Source: Methanohalophilus mahii DSM 5219 (GTDB lineage: Archaea; Halobacteriota; Methanosarcinia; Methanosarcinales; Methanosarcinaceae). Taken from it: a stretch of 64,000 bases of DNA. Each line of letters starts with the position of its first letter. Position 1 is the stretch's first letter. The notes beneath the pieces are model-generated. The model was not told the origin of the DNA and did not search any database. It worked only from the letters and a program-made list of their open reading frames with translations. Shown piece after piece: positions 25,777 to 34,795 of the stretch. Location: NCBI RefSeq assembly GCF_000025865.1, contig NC_014002.1:806001-870000 (forward strand). Reading direction: 5' to 3'. The position numbers and the translations under genes were made by a program.

Positions 25777-28221
25777 TCATATGCCTGAGTAATAAAGCCC
25801 TTTGGAGTATACCTTTGAGTGCGGGATATTTTTTTTACTTTTTCCATCCAGAATTTTCCTGAATTCAGAGACCACACTTGCTACTTTCTGATTGCTTTCT
25901 TGTGGAAACTCCAGACGAAGAACATTGATACCGGTATTCTTCATATCATCTATATTATTCAACATGTTGATGACATGGGAATCATAGATCACAGTTCTGT
26001 TTCTCCATCTTTTAACCGGATACCTGTCTATCTTTTTGTGCTGCAGGAAAGCATTGCTATTTTCATCATAGAATCCTTTATCCACAATTGGTTTGAGCAG
26101 GTCATGCTCGGTAACAAGTAGTTGTTGCCTGCCATAGGCTATCGCCTCAAACTGGACACCATTGCCTGACGTCTGCACAACATTCTTCGTTTCTTCAAGT
26201 GTAAGTTCAGGGGAAAGGATTACACGGGATGCACCATTTTCCTGCAACACATTTGCCGTAAGGGAATTGAAAACAGTGAAGTTTTTCAGTGCAACACAAT
26301 TAATTTCCATCTGGTGTGCCAAATGGAGTGTTCCCGGCTCACCACATCCGACAGTATATCCTCTTGACTTTATTTTTTCAAGGATATCTGTCCATTCTTC
26401 GAGTTCTTTTTCATGAATAATAGCAGGCAATGTGAATACTATTTCAATATTTTTCTTTTTTATTTTTAGAACGAGTTCCCTGTTGTCCTCGACTGTGCCG
26501 AAAATATTTCCGGGGATATATATGATGTCCGCTCCGCTATCAGCAGCTGCTTTTGCTCCCTCGATGTCTGCCACTTCTACAGACAGGAGTAATTTACCTG
26601 GAATTCTATTTGCGGTTTTGTGTTTGACTGCTGGTATTTTTGGGTTTATAGGCTGCCTGTGGAAACTTTCCAGTTGTTTCTCCTGAAGTTTCTCCACAAC
26701 ACTGCGACGGGCCCGGGTGAGTTCCCCGAGGGGTACAAAGATATCTTCTTCACCTTTCAACTCAATTTCATCTGCTATATAGGGGGTATCTCCCAGTCTT
26801 TTTATTATGTCGGTAATCTGTTCTACAGAAGTAGGGGCTTTTTTTGGCCTCTGTACGAGATAATCAGACACATAAAGCACTTCTATATCTGCTGCAGAAG
26901 CAGTAATTTCAAGTTGTCTGCCGATATTTGCACGTATCTGGAAATTCACAGGTACCTTTTTAACATCCCTTTCACTCATTTCTTCCAGAAGGGAAACGTC
27001 TGTATTCAGGTATACATCGTCCCCGGTTTTTACAGATTTTACCGTTTTGGGACTGATATGTATGTAGGGGATACTCCCCTTTTCTGCTACCTCAACTTCC
27101 CCGCCGTCAACTGTGAGCCTTTCAACCTTTGACCCAAGCATCCTTTGTCTTGTATGGATGCTTATCCCATCATTGACTTCAAGTGTCTGGTTTAATTTCA
27201 CTTTAATGGATGCAGCGTTTTTACTTCTCTTTACCCGGCGTGTCTTACCCAGAAATGCCCCATAACTGGAGCTGTATTCGGGATGGGTCACGTTCCTGTC
27301 CCCCAGTACAAAACCACGGGTAAAACCTCTGTAAAATAGCTTTGCCAGGTCATTCTCCCTTTCCTGCAACCAGCTGGGATCGGGTCTTTTATCCTGGCAG
27401 ATTAGCTCTGCAGTTTCTCTGTATATTTCAGAACTGGCGGTCACATACTCAGCTCTTTTCATACGCCCTTCTATCTTGAGACTTTTGATACCTGTGTTGA
27501 TGAGTTCTTCCAATCCCGGCAGGGTACAGAGTTCAGCACAACTTATTGGGGATACACCGCCAATATGATGGTTCATGTTCTTGCCATTGATATACAGCTC
27601 GAATTCCCATCGGCAAGGCTGGGCACATGCACCACGGTTTGCGCTCCGGTTGGCAGCAAAGCTGCTAAAGAGACACTGCCCGGAGTAAGAATAACAAAGA
27701 GCACCATGGGCAAAGATTTCTATTTCCATATCGGTGCTGTCAATGATGTGTTTCAATTCTGCAGTGTCAAGTTCCCTTGCTACAATTATTCTTGAGAGAC
27801 CAAGTTTTTCCAGAAATTTGACAGTTTCAGTGTTATTGGTGTTTAGCTGGGTGCTCCCATGTATGGGTAGGTCAGGATAATTCTTTTTGACCAGGTCTAT
27901 AAATCCGAAATCCCTCATGATAACTGCGTCAATTCCCGTTGCGTAGGCGCGGTCTATGACATCGATCGCATCCTGTAGTTCCGTTTCTTTCAACGGCACA
28001 TTGAATGCTAAATATACTGAGATTCCATGCAGATGGGCAAGATCTATTGCATTTTCCATCTCTTCGGGTGTAAAATTGGATGCCCCCTGGCGGGCATTGA
28101 ATTCACCAACCCCCAGATAAACAGCATCAGTTCCTCCCCCGATAGCGCCCAGCAGTGAATCATAATTTCCGACAGGCGACAGTATTTCCGGGGGAGTAAT
28201 TTTTTCAGGATGTTTGGCCAT
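25777..28221 (-). CDS. U32-family peptidase-like protein (RlhA/TrhP type)
   Basis: An 814-residue U32-family protein. The N-terminal barrel begins PEILSPVGNYDSLLGAIGGG and contains the four-cysteine signature GALCYSYSGQCLF followed by RSANRGACAQPCRWEF, which in UbiU/V, TrhP and RlhA binds a 4Fe-4S cluster. The length and second half (a further beta/alpha region from about residue 540) are like the large RlhA-type members, which hydroxylate RNA; a tRNA or rRNA hydroxylation role is an inference. The old name 'collagenase' is not supported. It ends five bases from operator 2 of the permease operon. Confidence 0.8.
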   Translation of the reverse strand: MAKHPEKITPPEILSPVGNYDSLLGAIGGGTDAVYLGVGEFNARQGASNFTPEEMENAIDLAHLHGISVYLAFNVPLKETELQDAIDVIDRAYATGIDAVIMRDFGFIDLVKKNYPDLPIHGSTQLNTNNTETVKFLEKLGLSRIIVARELDTAELKHIIDSTDMEIEIFAHGALCYSYSGQCLFSSFAANRSANRGACAQPCRWEFELYINGKNMNHHIGGVSPISCAELCTLPGLEELINTGIKSLKIEGRMKRAEYVTASSEIYRETAELICQDKRPDPSWLQERENDLAKLFYRGFTRGFVLGDRNVTHPEYSSSYGAFLGKTRRVKRSKNAASIKVKLNQTLEVNDGISIHTRQRMLGSKVERLTVDGGEVEVAEKGSIPYIHISPKTVKSVKTGDDVYLNTDVSLLEEMSERDVKKVPVNFQIRANIGRQLEITASAADIEVLYVSDYLVQRPKKAPTSVEQITDIIKRLGDTPYIADEIELKGEEDIFVPLGELTRARRSVVEKLQEKQLESFHRQPINPKIPAVKHKTANRIPGKLLLSVEVADIEGAKAAADSGADIIYIPGNIFGTVEDNRELVLKIKKKNIEIVFTLPAIIHEKELEEWTDILEKIKSRGYTVGCGEPGTLHLAHQMEINCVALKNFTVFNSLTANVLQENGASRVILSPELTLEETKNVVQTSGNGVQFEAIAYGRQQLLVTEHDLLKPIVDKGFYDENSNAFLQHKKIDRYPVKRWRNRTVIYDSHVINMLNNIDDMKNTGINVLRLEFPQESNQKVASVVSEFRKILDGKSKKNIPHSKVYSKGLYYSGI

Positions 28222-28296
28222 AGTTTTTCATTTTCCGTTGCAGTTTGTCTTTTTATGCAACAGAACAGTACAAGTTATATGAATGCTTCGAACGAT

Positions 28297-28917
28297 TTAC
28301 TTACCTTTTTGGACCATCCATCCGACAACAGGAGGCAGCCAGCAGAGATTTGCTACAATGGTCTCAAAGGCGGTAAAAGTCTGTGTTGTCGGGCTGAATC
28401 CGAGAATTCGGGCTGAAAGCAGTCCCAATGGCACCAGCAGGATTACAGCAATACTGGTAAGCATCACAGGATGATGTATGTATCGATCTATTCCTGCAGA
28501 CCACGAACCTTCGATTCGTTTGAGATACACAAGTCCGGAAATATTGGCACCGATCTGGTCACTAAGGGCATAAAAGTAGGGAATATAGAATCCCTGTATG
28601 CCATATACATCAACTCCTGCCATTCGGCTTGCAGCATCTATTATCCAGGGGATTGCAATACCAAAAAATTTCCCCCAGCCGTATGCTTGGGCCATTGATC
28701 CAGCTGCACCTTCCAGATGTTGCCTGATTGAGTACAAACCTTCAAGTATTGATTCTCCCTCGCCTGCAAGAGTCCTCACGATCCACTGGCCAAAGGGATT
28801 GGTCTGGTATCCCTGAATATCAAGAAATATGCCGGCAATCAAACCTAAAATATAACCCGGAACAGTATAGCGAAGTAATTCATCAAATCCTTCACCCTCC
28901 AGTTCTTCCTCTTCCAT
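28297..28917 (-). CDS. Uncharacterised multi-pass membrane protein
   Basis: A 206-residue protein with an acidic N-terminus ([13 protein letters not shown]) and several hydrophobic segments, including [41 protein letters not shown] and a last one ending [13 protein letters not shown] 28917 is used, as GGAG precedes it; the in-frame ATG at 28959 falls in the promoter, where TTTAATATAAAT lies at about 28962-28973. No known domain is recognised. It precedes the U32 gene by 75 bases in the same direction. Confidence 0.65.
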   Translation of the reverse strand: MEEEELEGEGFDELLRYTVPGYILGLIAGIFLDIQGYQTNPFGQWIVRTLAGEGESILEGLYSIRQHLEGAAGSMAQAYGWGKFFGIAIPWIIDAASRMAGVDVYGIQGFYIPYFYALSDQIGANISGLVYLKRIEGSWSAGIDRYIHHPVMLTSIAVILLVPLGLLSARILGFSPTTQTFTAFETIVANLCWLPPVVGWMVQKGK

Positions 28918-29038
28918 ACTCTCTTCTCCGGGCGATTTCAAATGTGATATCGAAGGCATTTATATTAAATAGTTGTAATGCAATACAGAAGGGCTGTTAT
29001 TCCTCTAATAAATGTTACAATTATCTGAAGGCAATACG

Positions 29039-30238
29039 GTGATCCGGTCAATACTTGATAATGATATGTACAAGCTGACCATGCAAATGGCAGTACTTGA
29101 GCTTTTTCCTGAAGCACAGGCAGAATATCGCTTCATAAACCGTGGAGATCAACGTTTCAATTCCCGGTTCAAGGAAAAATTTGAACGTATCGTCCGGGAA
29201 GAAATTCCCAAATTACGCCTTCTGGATGAAGAACGACAGTGGCTGGGAAAGAATTGTCCTTTTTTCAAACATACCTACCTTGACCATCTACAAAATTACC
29301 GCTTTAATCCCGATGAGGTTGAGATTTTCCTGACGGATGACAATAATCTTGATATCCGTATCAAAGGCCCGTGGCATAGTACCATTCTCTGGGAAATCGT
29401 GCTCATGGCCACCGTTTCCGAGCTTTATTTTGAAGCAATTGAAAATAACTGGACCGATAAATATCTTTCAAAGACTAACCTTCTGGACAAATATGCAGAT
29501 ACGATAAAGGAAGTATCCGACAAACTTGATAATGCCGGATGTGTACTAAGTGAATTCGGAACTCGCCGTCGTCGCAGTTTTGAACTTCACGACAGGGTCG
29601 TGGAAACCTTAAGTCGATCCCGCAGTTTTGCAGGTACAAGTAATGTATATCTTGCAATGAAATATGGAACCCGGCCGATAGGTACGATAGGTCATGAATG
29701 GATTATGGGTAATTCTGCTCTTGTGGGTTTGCGCAACGCCAACAAATTTGCCTTTGAAAACTGGGTCAAAGTTTATGATGGCAGACTCGGTATTGCCCTT
29801 GCAGATACCTATGGGTATGATGCCTTCTTCAACAACTTTGATGGCCGCCTGGCACGTCTTTATGATGGTATCAGGCATGATAGTGGTGACCCTTATGCTT
29901 TCATTGACAAGGCAGTTCAACATTACAAAGATCTTGGAATTGATTCTTCCCAGAAGATGGTGGTATTCAGTAATTCCCTCCGGGCCGAAGATGCAATCAG
30001 GATACAGGAATATTGTAAGGATAAAATCAAGTGCAGTTTCGGTATCGGTACAAGCCTGACCAATAACTCAGAGTTTTTCCGGAAGAATCCTCCGTTGAAT
30101 ATTGTGATCAAGTTGCATAAAATCAATGGTATTCCTGTTGTCAAGCTCAGCGACTCAGAGGAAAAAGTAACAGGCGACAGGGATGCTGTAAGAGTGGCCA
30201 ATTATATATTTGGTACAAAAGGACTTGATGAGGAATAA
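29039..30238 (+). CDS. pncB: Nicotinate phosphoribosyltransferase
   Basis: A 399-residue NAPRTase: [20 protein letters not shown] at the start, [39 protein letters not shown] and [12 protein letters not shown]. It makes nicotinate mononucleotide from nicotinate and PRPP, feeding NAD synthesis and also CobT and Lar chemistry. The start is taken as GTG 29039, with AAGG ahead and matching the family N-terminus; an in-frame ATG at 29012 is possible. It is convergent with the ArsR gene. Confidence 0.9.
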   Translation: MIRSILDNDMYKLTMQMAVLELFPEAQAEYRFINRGDQRFNSRFKEKFERIVREEIPKLRLLDEERQWLGKNCPFFKHTYLDHLQNYRFNPDEVEIFLTDDNNLDIRIKGPWHSTILWEIVLMATVSELYFEAIENNWTDKYLSKTNLLDKYADTIKEVSDKLDNAGCVLSEFGTRRRRSFELHDRVVETLSRSRSFAGTSNVYLAMKYGTRPIGTIGHEWIMGNSALVGLRNANKFAFENWVKVYDGRLGIALADTYGYDAFFNNFDGRLARLYDGIRHDSGDPYAFIDKAVQHYKDLGIDSSQKMVVFSNSLRAEDAIRIQEYCKDKIKCSFGIGTSLTNNSEFFRKNPPLNIVIKLHKINGIPVVKLSDSEEKVTGDRDAVRVANYIFGTKGLDEE

Positions 30239-30241
30239 AGA

Positions 30242-30559
30242 TCAATTCTTTTTTGTGATTGTTTCTGTCTCAAAGATGTTTTTAAGGTCCTTTACGTCTA
30301 ATTTTACATCAAATTCTTTTAACTTAAAGAATTTCTTGGCACGCATGTCATCTTCTTCCAGTCGAAGATCACTTTCAACGATATCGGCTTTCTCAAGACG
30401 TTTCAGGTGAAGATACAGTACCTGTCTGGAAACATCGAGTTCTTTGGCAAGCTCATATACATACCATTCCCTGTCTGCAAGCATACATATGAGTTTCAGT
30501 CGAAGAGGATGAGATAAAGCTTCGCCAAGGCTGACAACTCCCTGAAGTTTTTTTTGCAT
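30242..30559 (-). CDS. ArsR-family winged-helix regulator
   Basis: A 105-residue helix-turn-helix protein: LGEALSHPLRLKLICMLAD, then the recognition region WYVYELAKELDVSRQVLYLHLKRLEKADIVES and a beta wing. The cysteine pair of metal-sensing ArsR proteins (ELCVC) is replaced by ELAKEL, so a metal site of that type is absent; only one Cys remains, near residue 25. It is the last gene of the minus-strand cluster of small membrane proteins (30.6-31.7 kb), with 33 bases to its neighbour, and may regulate it. Confidence 0.8.
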   Translation of the reverse strand: MQKKLQGVVSLGEALSHPLRLKLICMLADREWYVYELAKELDVSRQVLYLHLKRLEKADIVESDLRLEEDDMRAKKFFKLKEFDVKLDVKDLKNIFETETITKKN

Positions 30560-30592
30560 GGGTTGTACCTTTACACTAACGGTTAAACTAAA

Positions 30593-30829
30593 TTATATCT
30601 CATCAAGTTTATCCCTTATTTCTTCGACCATTTTTTTTGTATCCCTTACTTCATTTTCCAGCCTGTTCAAGCGTTCCAGATCTGCTGTTTTCTGGCTTTC
30701 ACTATTTATGGCACCACTGCGCGTTAAAAGCACGACAACAGCACCAACTACGAGCAGGATAAGAAGTAAATTTAGTATCACTCCCCATATCGAAAACCCT
30801 GTGCCATACATCATATTTCCATACATCAT
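30593..30829 (-). CDS. Met-rich mini-membrane protein with coiled coil (copy A)
   Basis: A 78-residue protein with MMYGNMMYGTGFSIWG at the N-terminus, one hydrophobic segment (VILNLLLILLVVGAVVVLL), and a charged heptad-like tail (LERLNRLENEVRDTKKMVEE). It resembles bacterial short SHOCT-type membrane proteins in its Met/Gly/Trp head, but no SHOCT domain is visible. It is a tandem duplicate of the next gene (30871-31146). GGGTGA precedes the ATG. Function unknown; methionine-rich heads often bind copper(I), which is a hypothesis here. Confidence 0.72.
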   Translation of the reverse strand: MMYGNMMYGTGFSIWGVILNLLLILLVVGAVVVLLTRSGAINSESQKTADLERLNRLENEVRDTKKMVEEIRDKLDEI

Positions 30830-30870
30830 ATTATCATGTCACCCGTGTAAAAGATTCATTTGTCCAATAA

Positions 30871-31146
30871 TTAGACTTCATCAAATTTATCTTTTATTTC
30901 TTCAATCATCTTTTTTGTATCTTTGACCTCATTTTCCAGTCTGTTTAAACGCTCCGTGTCTCCTTTATTTTGGCTTTCAGCATTTATATTTTCATTGCGT
31001 GGCGTATTCTGGCTACCACAACACATTGTGCCACCTCGGTTCAAAAATGAAACAACGAAGCCTATGACTAGTAAGATCAGGAGGAAATTTAATATCATTC
31101 CCCATACGGAAAAACCTGTGCCGTACATCATATTACCAAACATCAT
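30871..31146 (-). CDS. Met-rich mini-membrane protein with coiled coil (copy B)
   Basis: A 91-residue protein, the paralogue of copy A: head MMFGNMMYGTGFSVWG, membrane segment MILNFLLILLVIGFVVSFL, then an insert absent from A (RGGTMCCGSQNTPRNENINA) with a Cys-Cys pair, and the same tail (LNRLENEVKDTKKMIEE). The two genes are also alike at DNA level, including their ribosome binding sites (GAGGTGATAC), so the duplication is fairly recent. The CC insertion and Met-rich head suggest soft-metal binding; this is inferred. Confidence 0.72.
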   Translation of the reverse strand: MMFGNMMYGTGFSVWGMILNFLLILLVIGFVVSFLNRGGTMCCGSQNTPRNENINAESQNKGDTERLNRLENEVKDTKKMIEEIKDKFDEV

Positions 31147-31184
31147 ATTATTGTATCACCTCTAAATAAAAAGAATATGGAGGC

Positions 31185-31664
31185 TTAACGGTAACCCATC
31201 ATGTGGCCGCCGGCCCCTCTCTGATACCTGTAGTTGTTCTGGTATTCATAGGATTCCTGTGTTGCATAGGCCGAAAAATCCTCGATTACATCTTCTGTTA
31301 TTGAATCTACACGTCCCTGTTTAATAGTGTCCTGATCAATGTAGTTGATTACAAACCAGCGTCCCATCTGATAGACGTTTTCATCGTTTACATCAATACC
31401 TGTGGTTTCTTCAAAAAGTGAGATTGCTTCATCTTCGCCAATCACTGATGTTGCACCCTCGTCTGAATAAACTCCGTTGGAATTATATCCCTGTCCATAG
31501 CCATAGTTGCAGTAATAGCCTGCTCCGCTGCCATCGACATAACCACTGTTTCGTGAGTCGGTGAGTCCATATCCGCCACCTGCCCAGTGAGCTGAAACGG
31601 TCCCTATCAGCATTATGCCGATAAGGATGGTGCCTGCAAGCACTACAATTGTTTTATTTTCCAT
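31185..31664 (-). CDS. Secreted Gly/Tyr-rich protein with PepSY-like domain
   Basis: A 159-residue exported protein. MENKTIVVLAGTILIGIMLIG plus TVSAHWAGG forms a clear signal peptide (written here as two parts), probably cut after SA. A low-complexity region rich in Gly, Tyr and Ser follows (GYVDGSGAGYYCNYGYGQGY), then a PepSY-like segment (EDEAISLFEETTGIDVNDE, VYQMGRWFVINYID), ending AGGHMMGYR. The start is ATG 31664, with GGTGATAG before it; a longer frame runs through the operator. It is the promoter-proximal gene of the cluster with the two Met-rich proteins and ArsR. Confidence 0.72.
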   Translation of the reverse strand: MENKTIVVLAGTILIGIMLIGTVSAHWAGGGYGLTDSRNSGYVDGSGAGYYCNYGYGQGYNSNGVYSDEGATSVIGEDEAISLFEETTGIDVNDENVYQMGRWFVINYIDQDTIKQGRVDSITEDVIEDFSAYATQESYEYQNNYRYQRGAGGHMMGYR

Positions 31665-31681
31665 TTCTATCACCTTTTCTG

Positions 31682-31723
31682 TTACATACATGTGTAATGT
31701 ATTTGTTACACATATAGATGTGT
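31682..31723. promoter_or_regulatory. Clustered TTACA/TGTGTAA operator half-sites
   Basis: TGTGTAA (31691-31697) and TTACACA (31706-31712) form a perfect inverted repeat with an eight-base spacer. ACACAT (31708-31713) and ATGTGT (31718-31723) form a second, overlapping palindrome, and TTACA at 31682 adds a half-site. They cover the expected start of transcription; the TATA box (ATTTATAG at about 31734-31741, read on the minus strand as CTATAAAT) is just upstream. Confidence 0.55.
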
Positions 31724-31878
31724 GCTTGCGCATATTTATAGTTAACGATTGTGAATCATCTTGTCAGACATAACTGAAAAGCAAAAAAGCAAAATTTGTT
31801 ATTAATTCAAAATTAAAATGAGGTGGTCTAGACGTATAGATGTCACCTCATATTCACGAAATAAAAAAGTACAAAGAT

Positions 31879-32562
31879 TCAGCCAAACATCTCATGAGCT
31901 GCTTCTATCATATCATGCAACCTTTCCACAGGGATACCGATTATCATTTCATCTTCTGCAACATTGGCATACTTTCGACTTCCTCCACAACCCAGGGATG
32001 CGCTTATGTGCCCATCCTTATAGGGCTGGACTACCCCGTCAGCACACATACTTTGGATTCCTGCAAAACTTGCATTAACACGGCCACCGAAACGGTGCAA
32101 AAGGGCCTGTGAGAGTTGCATTGCCTTTTTTGGTGTATCGATAACAAGTACCACATCCGGAATGAAACTTACCTTATCAAGAGGGCCATATAATACTGCT
32201 TTGATGGAACCCGCTTCTAAGGTTGGGACTTGTTGCATGGTACGTCTTGCGGAATTGATTGTTTTGTAACGGTTCAGGTTGTAGTACACATCTCCGTTGG
32301 CAAGTTTGGGCGTCATTTCCTGTAGTCCCATAACAGCTGCACCGCCTTTGCATTGCTGGTCATCAACCAGGGCATAGAACTCACTTGCCTCTTTGCGGGC
32401 TTTGTCTACCATCTGGCAGTGTCTCATTTTTTCTTCAATTTTATTGATACCTTCAGGTATTTCATGAGTGCCTGGCACAAGTCCAATAGCTACCGGTGGA
32501 TTTTTGAGCTTTAACAGGTCTTTCAATTCTTTTCCCATCTGGTTTATTTCTTCAATTTTCAT
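31879..32562 (-). CDS. DUF169 family protein
   Basis: A 227-residue DUF169 protein: an N-terminal helix, LKNPPVAIGLVPGTHEIPEG, a cysteine-containing CKGGAAVMGLQEM, PDVVLVIDTPKKAMQLSQAL, and SASLGCGGSRKYANVAEDEM towards the C-terminus. These proteins are common in methanogens and other anaerobes; several conserved cysteines suggest a cofactor or metal, but no activity is established. It is a single gene upstream (on the minus strand) of the cluster ending at ArsR. Confidence 0.78.
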   Translation of the reverse strand: MKIEEINQMGKELKDLLKLKNPPVAIGLVPGTHEIPEGINKIEEKMRHCQMVDKARKEASEFYALVDDQQCKGGAAVMGLQEMTPKLANGDVYYNLNRYKTINSARRTMQQVPTLEAGSIKAVLYGPLDKVSFIPDVVLVIDTPKKAMQLSQALLHRFGGRVNASFAGIQSMCADGVVQPYKDGHISASLGCGGSRKYANVAEDEMIIGIPVERLHDMIEAAHEMFG

Positions 32563-32748
32563 TTTTTTATTCCTTGTTTGTCAAATGCGAAGATACTATG
32601 TTCATGGCACATTACTGCTCAATATATAAGTTTTGCATCTTAATTGCCTGACTGGGTTTTGATTTAAAAGCGATATCATTAGACTTCAAAATTGTTTTCA
32701 GTTGAAGATAGCTATACATCTTCTCACTTTGTCTGCCTATTATGAGAT
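32563..32748. other. Non-coding stretch ahead of a small membrane-protein frame
   Basis: Part of a 422-base stretch without a large gene (32563-32984). It holds the DUF169 promoter region (AT-rich sequence around 32620-32635) and nothing else recognised on either strand. Confidence 0.4.
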
Positions 32749-32913
32749 ATGAAAATGAAAACAATTAATGTCCTTATAGGTATCATTCTGATTCTTGTAT
32801 TGGCGGTTGTTGGTTTTATGGCAATAAATTATTTATGTATCAGTATCTACGACTGCGATGTGGTGATTTCAGAAGAAACAAAAAATACAATTGATGGGGT
32901 AGTCAACTTTTAG
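32749..32913 (+). CDS. Possible 54-residue single-pass membrane protein
   Basis: ATG 32749 (or 32755) opens a 54-residue frame: a basic MKMKTINV, a hydrophobic segment (LIGIILILVLAVVGFMAI), and a short polar tail (SIYDCDVVISEETKN). It has no clear ribosome binding site. It ends in TAG, a stop not used by any secure gene in this window, followed two codons later by another TAG and then TAA. Either it is a real small membrane protein or a chance frame; the organised membrane-segment-plus-tail layout mildly favours a gene. Confidence 0.35.
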   Translation: MKMKTINVLIGIILILVLAVVGFMAINYLCISIYDCDVVISEETKNTIDGVVNF

Positions 32914-32984
32914 TACCATTAGATCTATTAATTTTTATTCAGGCCAGTATGAAAATTTATATATGTTTGATTTAAGGTGTACTT

Positions 32985-33890
32985 ATGAATACTGTTGGAC
33001 GGAATTTTTCTGCAGTGAAAAAGGATACATACAAACCATTGCTTGATAATATAATGCATGATCCTGTAGATTTTTTTGTTTTTCTTCTTTTTGTACCCTG
33101 GTTAAACATTGTGATATACTTCCTTCTTCAATCGGATCCCTCGCTTGCAACGTATTTTGTCCTCGATTCAAATGATCCGTCTAAATTGCCCATGTTCTTA
33201 TCAAATTATTCACATGTAGATTTGTCCCATCTGCTTTCCAATATGCGAAGTTATCTTCTTGTAACGCCTCTTATTATAGCCCTGAATTTTGAACGTATAA
33301 AGTTTAGAATTCATATGTTATTCTTTTTTTTGTTCCTCCCTGTCCTTTTCTCAATATTAACACTCAAGGGTGTTCCTTCGGCAGGTACTGTTAATGGTAT
33401 GTCCGGCATTGTAGCGGCGATGTTTGGTTATCTTTTGTATTCTACATTTGCTTATATAGCAGGGAAATGGGATACTGGTAACCCGATTCATCTTCTGTTT
33501 GCAGTACTCTGTACCAATCTTGTGATCATATCCCTTACTTATGGACGCATGTGGTTAGTAGTTTTATGTTCTTTTATTGTATTTGCCAATATTATAAGGG
33601 GTCAGGAAGTGTTACACCAGATTGTTTCCAGAGCCGAATTTATCCTGCGTAGATGGGATCGGGAAAATCTGGATTTAATGCATCGTCCCTGGGGAAGAAT
33701 AAAACAGGAAAGGATAATTGAGATCGCAACTGCAGTATCTATAATTATATTCCTTCCGGCCACTTCTGCTTTTCTTTTTCTTGGTAATATTATTTCTCTG
33801 GATGGTTTGCGCACGAATGTTCTCGTTCATTATGTTGGTTATGTGTCAGGAGCCTTGCTCCCATTTATAACTGGTTCATTGGAAAAGTGA
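32985..33890 (+). CDS. Rhomboid-like intramembrane serine protease
   Basis: A 301-residue membrane protein with at least six hydrophobic segments. It has three rhomboid marks in order: SHVDLSHLLSNM (H-x-x-x-x-HL-x-x-N type) at about residue 77, NGMSGIVAAMFGYLL (G-x-S-G nucleophile) at about 137, and HYVGYVSGAL (catalytic histidine plus G-x-x-x-G) at about 284. The spacing between Ser and His is longer than usual because of a large loop with RAEFILRRWDRENLD. The Ser-His dyad seems intact. Substrates are unknown. It is a lone gene with a TATA-like TTTATATATG at about 32955. Confidence 0.65.
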   Translation: MNTVGRNFSAVKKDTYKPLLDNIMHDPVDFFVFLLFVPWLNIVIYFLLQSDPSLATYFVLDSNDPSKLPMFLSNYSHVDLSHLLSNMRSYLLVTPLIIALNFERIKFRIHMLFFFLFLPVLFSILTLKGVPSAGTVNGMSGIVAAMFGYLLYSTFAYIAGKWDTGNPIHLLFAVLCTNLVIISLTYGRMWLVVLCSFIVFANIIRGQEVLHQIVSRAEFILRRWDRENLDLMHRPWGRIKQERIIEIATAVSIIIFLPATSAFLFLGNIISLDGLRTNVLVHYVGYVSGALLPFITGSLEK

Positions 33891-34117
33891 TTTACCTAAT
33901 GGTATTTCATAGCTATTATAAATCCAAATAAACGACTTTTGCCACTCATACTTGTCTAAATATAGAAAGGTTTATTAATTATATATTCTATTCTTTCTAT
34001 GTTGCCAGATGAAGGTTGCTGCACCATCAATCCATATTGATGCCACCTTACTACCCCCTCTCAGTATTTCACTTCACCTGGCAACTTTACAATTTACTAA
34101 TTTCATGAGGCTATGCT

Positions 34118-34747
34118 ATGAGCGAAATAATCAATGTACTTACAAACCCGGATAGTTTTTTCAAAAGAAGGATGACAGAAAGAATACAATTCAAAGTCCC
34201 TGCCCTTATAGTAATATTGAATGGCCTGCTAGGGGGACTTTCCGGTTATATTATGGTTAAGGCACTTTTATCATCCGCAGCTGTCGGGGGAGGATTTGCA
34301 GGTGCAGGTGCCATTTTTGGTGCTTTGGGGGGTTTTCTGGGTGTTTTCATAGTATGGCCGATATACACAGCGGTTTTCTATGGACTGTCAGCCCTGTTTG
34401 GCGGGGAAGGCTCATTTAAGCGCAGCCTTGAGTTTGTCGGTTATGGTTACATCCCGGCCCTATTTAACTCTCTCTTTGGCCTGTATGTTCTAAATCAAGT
34501 ATCATCTTCTCTCCAGGCATCTTCTGCAGACCCTACACAGATGGCACAAATACTTACCAGTGATCCCATGATGCAGGTTGCAACACTTGTCGGTATCATA
34601 TTCCAGCTGTGGAGTGCTAACATCTGGATTTTTGGTCTTAAGAATGCACGTAACTTAAACCTGCGTAGTGCCCTGATTTCTGTAGGACTTCCTGTAGGCC
34701 TTTTGATTACTTATTCCCTCATTAATTATATTGGAGGAATTGTGTGA
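34118..34747 (+). CDS. Yip1-domain membrane protein
   Basis: A 209-residue protein with an N-terminal cytoplasmic strand (VLTNPDSFFKRRM) and about five membrane segments, including GGFAGAGAIFGALGGFLGVF, a glycine-rich helix, and FQLWSANIWIFGLKNARNL. The NPDxFF start and the layout are those of archaeal Yip1 proteins, of unknown role. The preceding 227-base gap (33891-34117) holds a TATA-like TTAATTATATA at about 33976 and no gene. Confidence 0.75.
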   Translation: MSEIINVLTNPDSFFKRRMTERIQFKVPALIVILNGLLGGLSGYIMVKALLSSAAVGGGFAGAGAIFGALGGFLGVFIVWPIYTAVFYGLSALFGGEGSFKRSLEFVGYGYIPALFNSLFGLYVLNQVSSSLQASSADPTQMAQILTSDPMMQVATLVGIIFQLWSANIWIFGLKNARNLNLRSALISVGLPVGLLITYSLINYIGGIV

Positions 34748-34795
34748 AAAAGTTAATTTTCACTCTATTTCTTCTTTTCTTTTTTGAGTGACCCA

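Noticed and set aside
25777-28221. 'Collagenase' function for the U32 gene
   Set aside because: The four-cysteine signature links it to Fe-S hydroxylation-type U32 proteins; protease activity is not supported by sequence.
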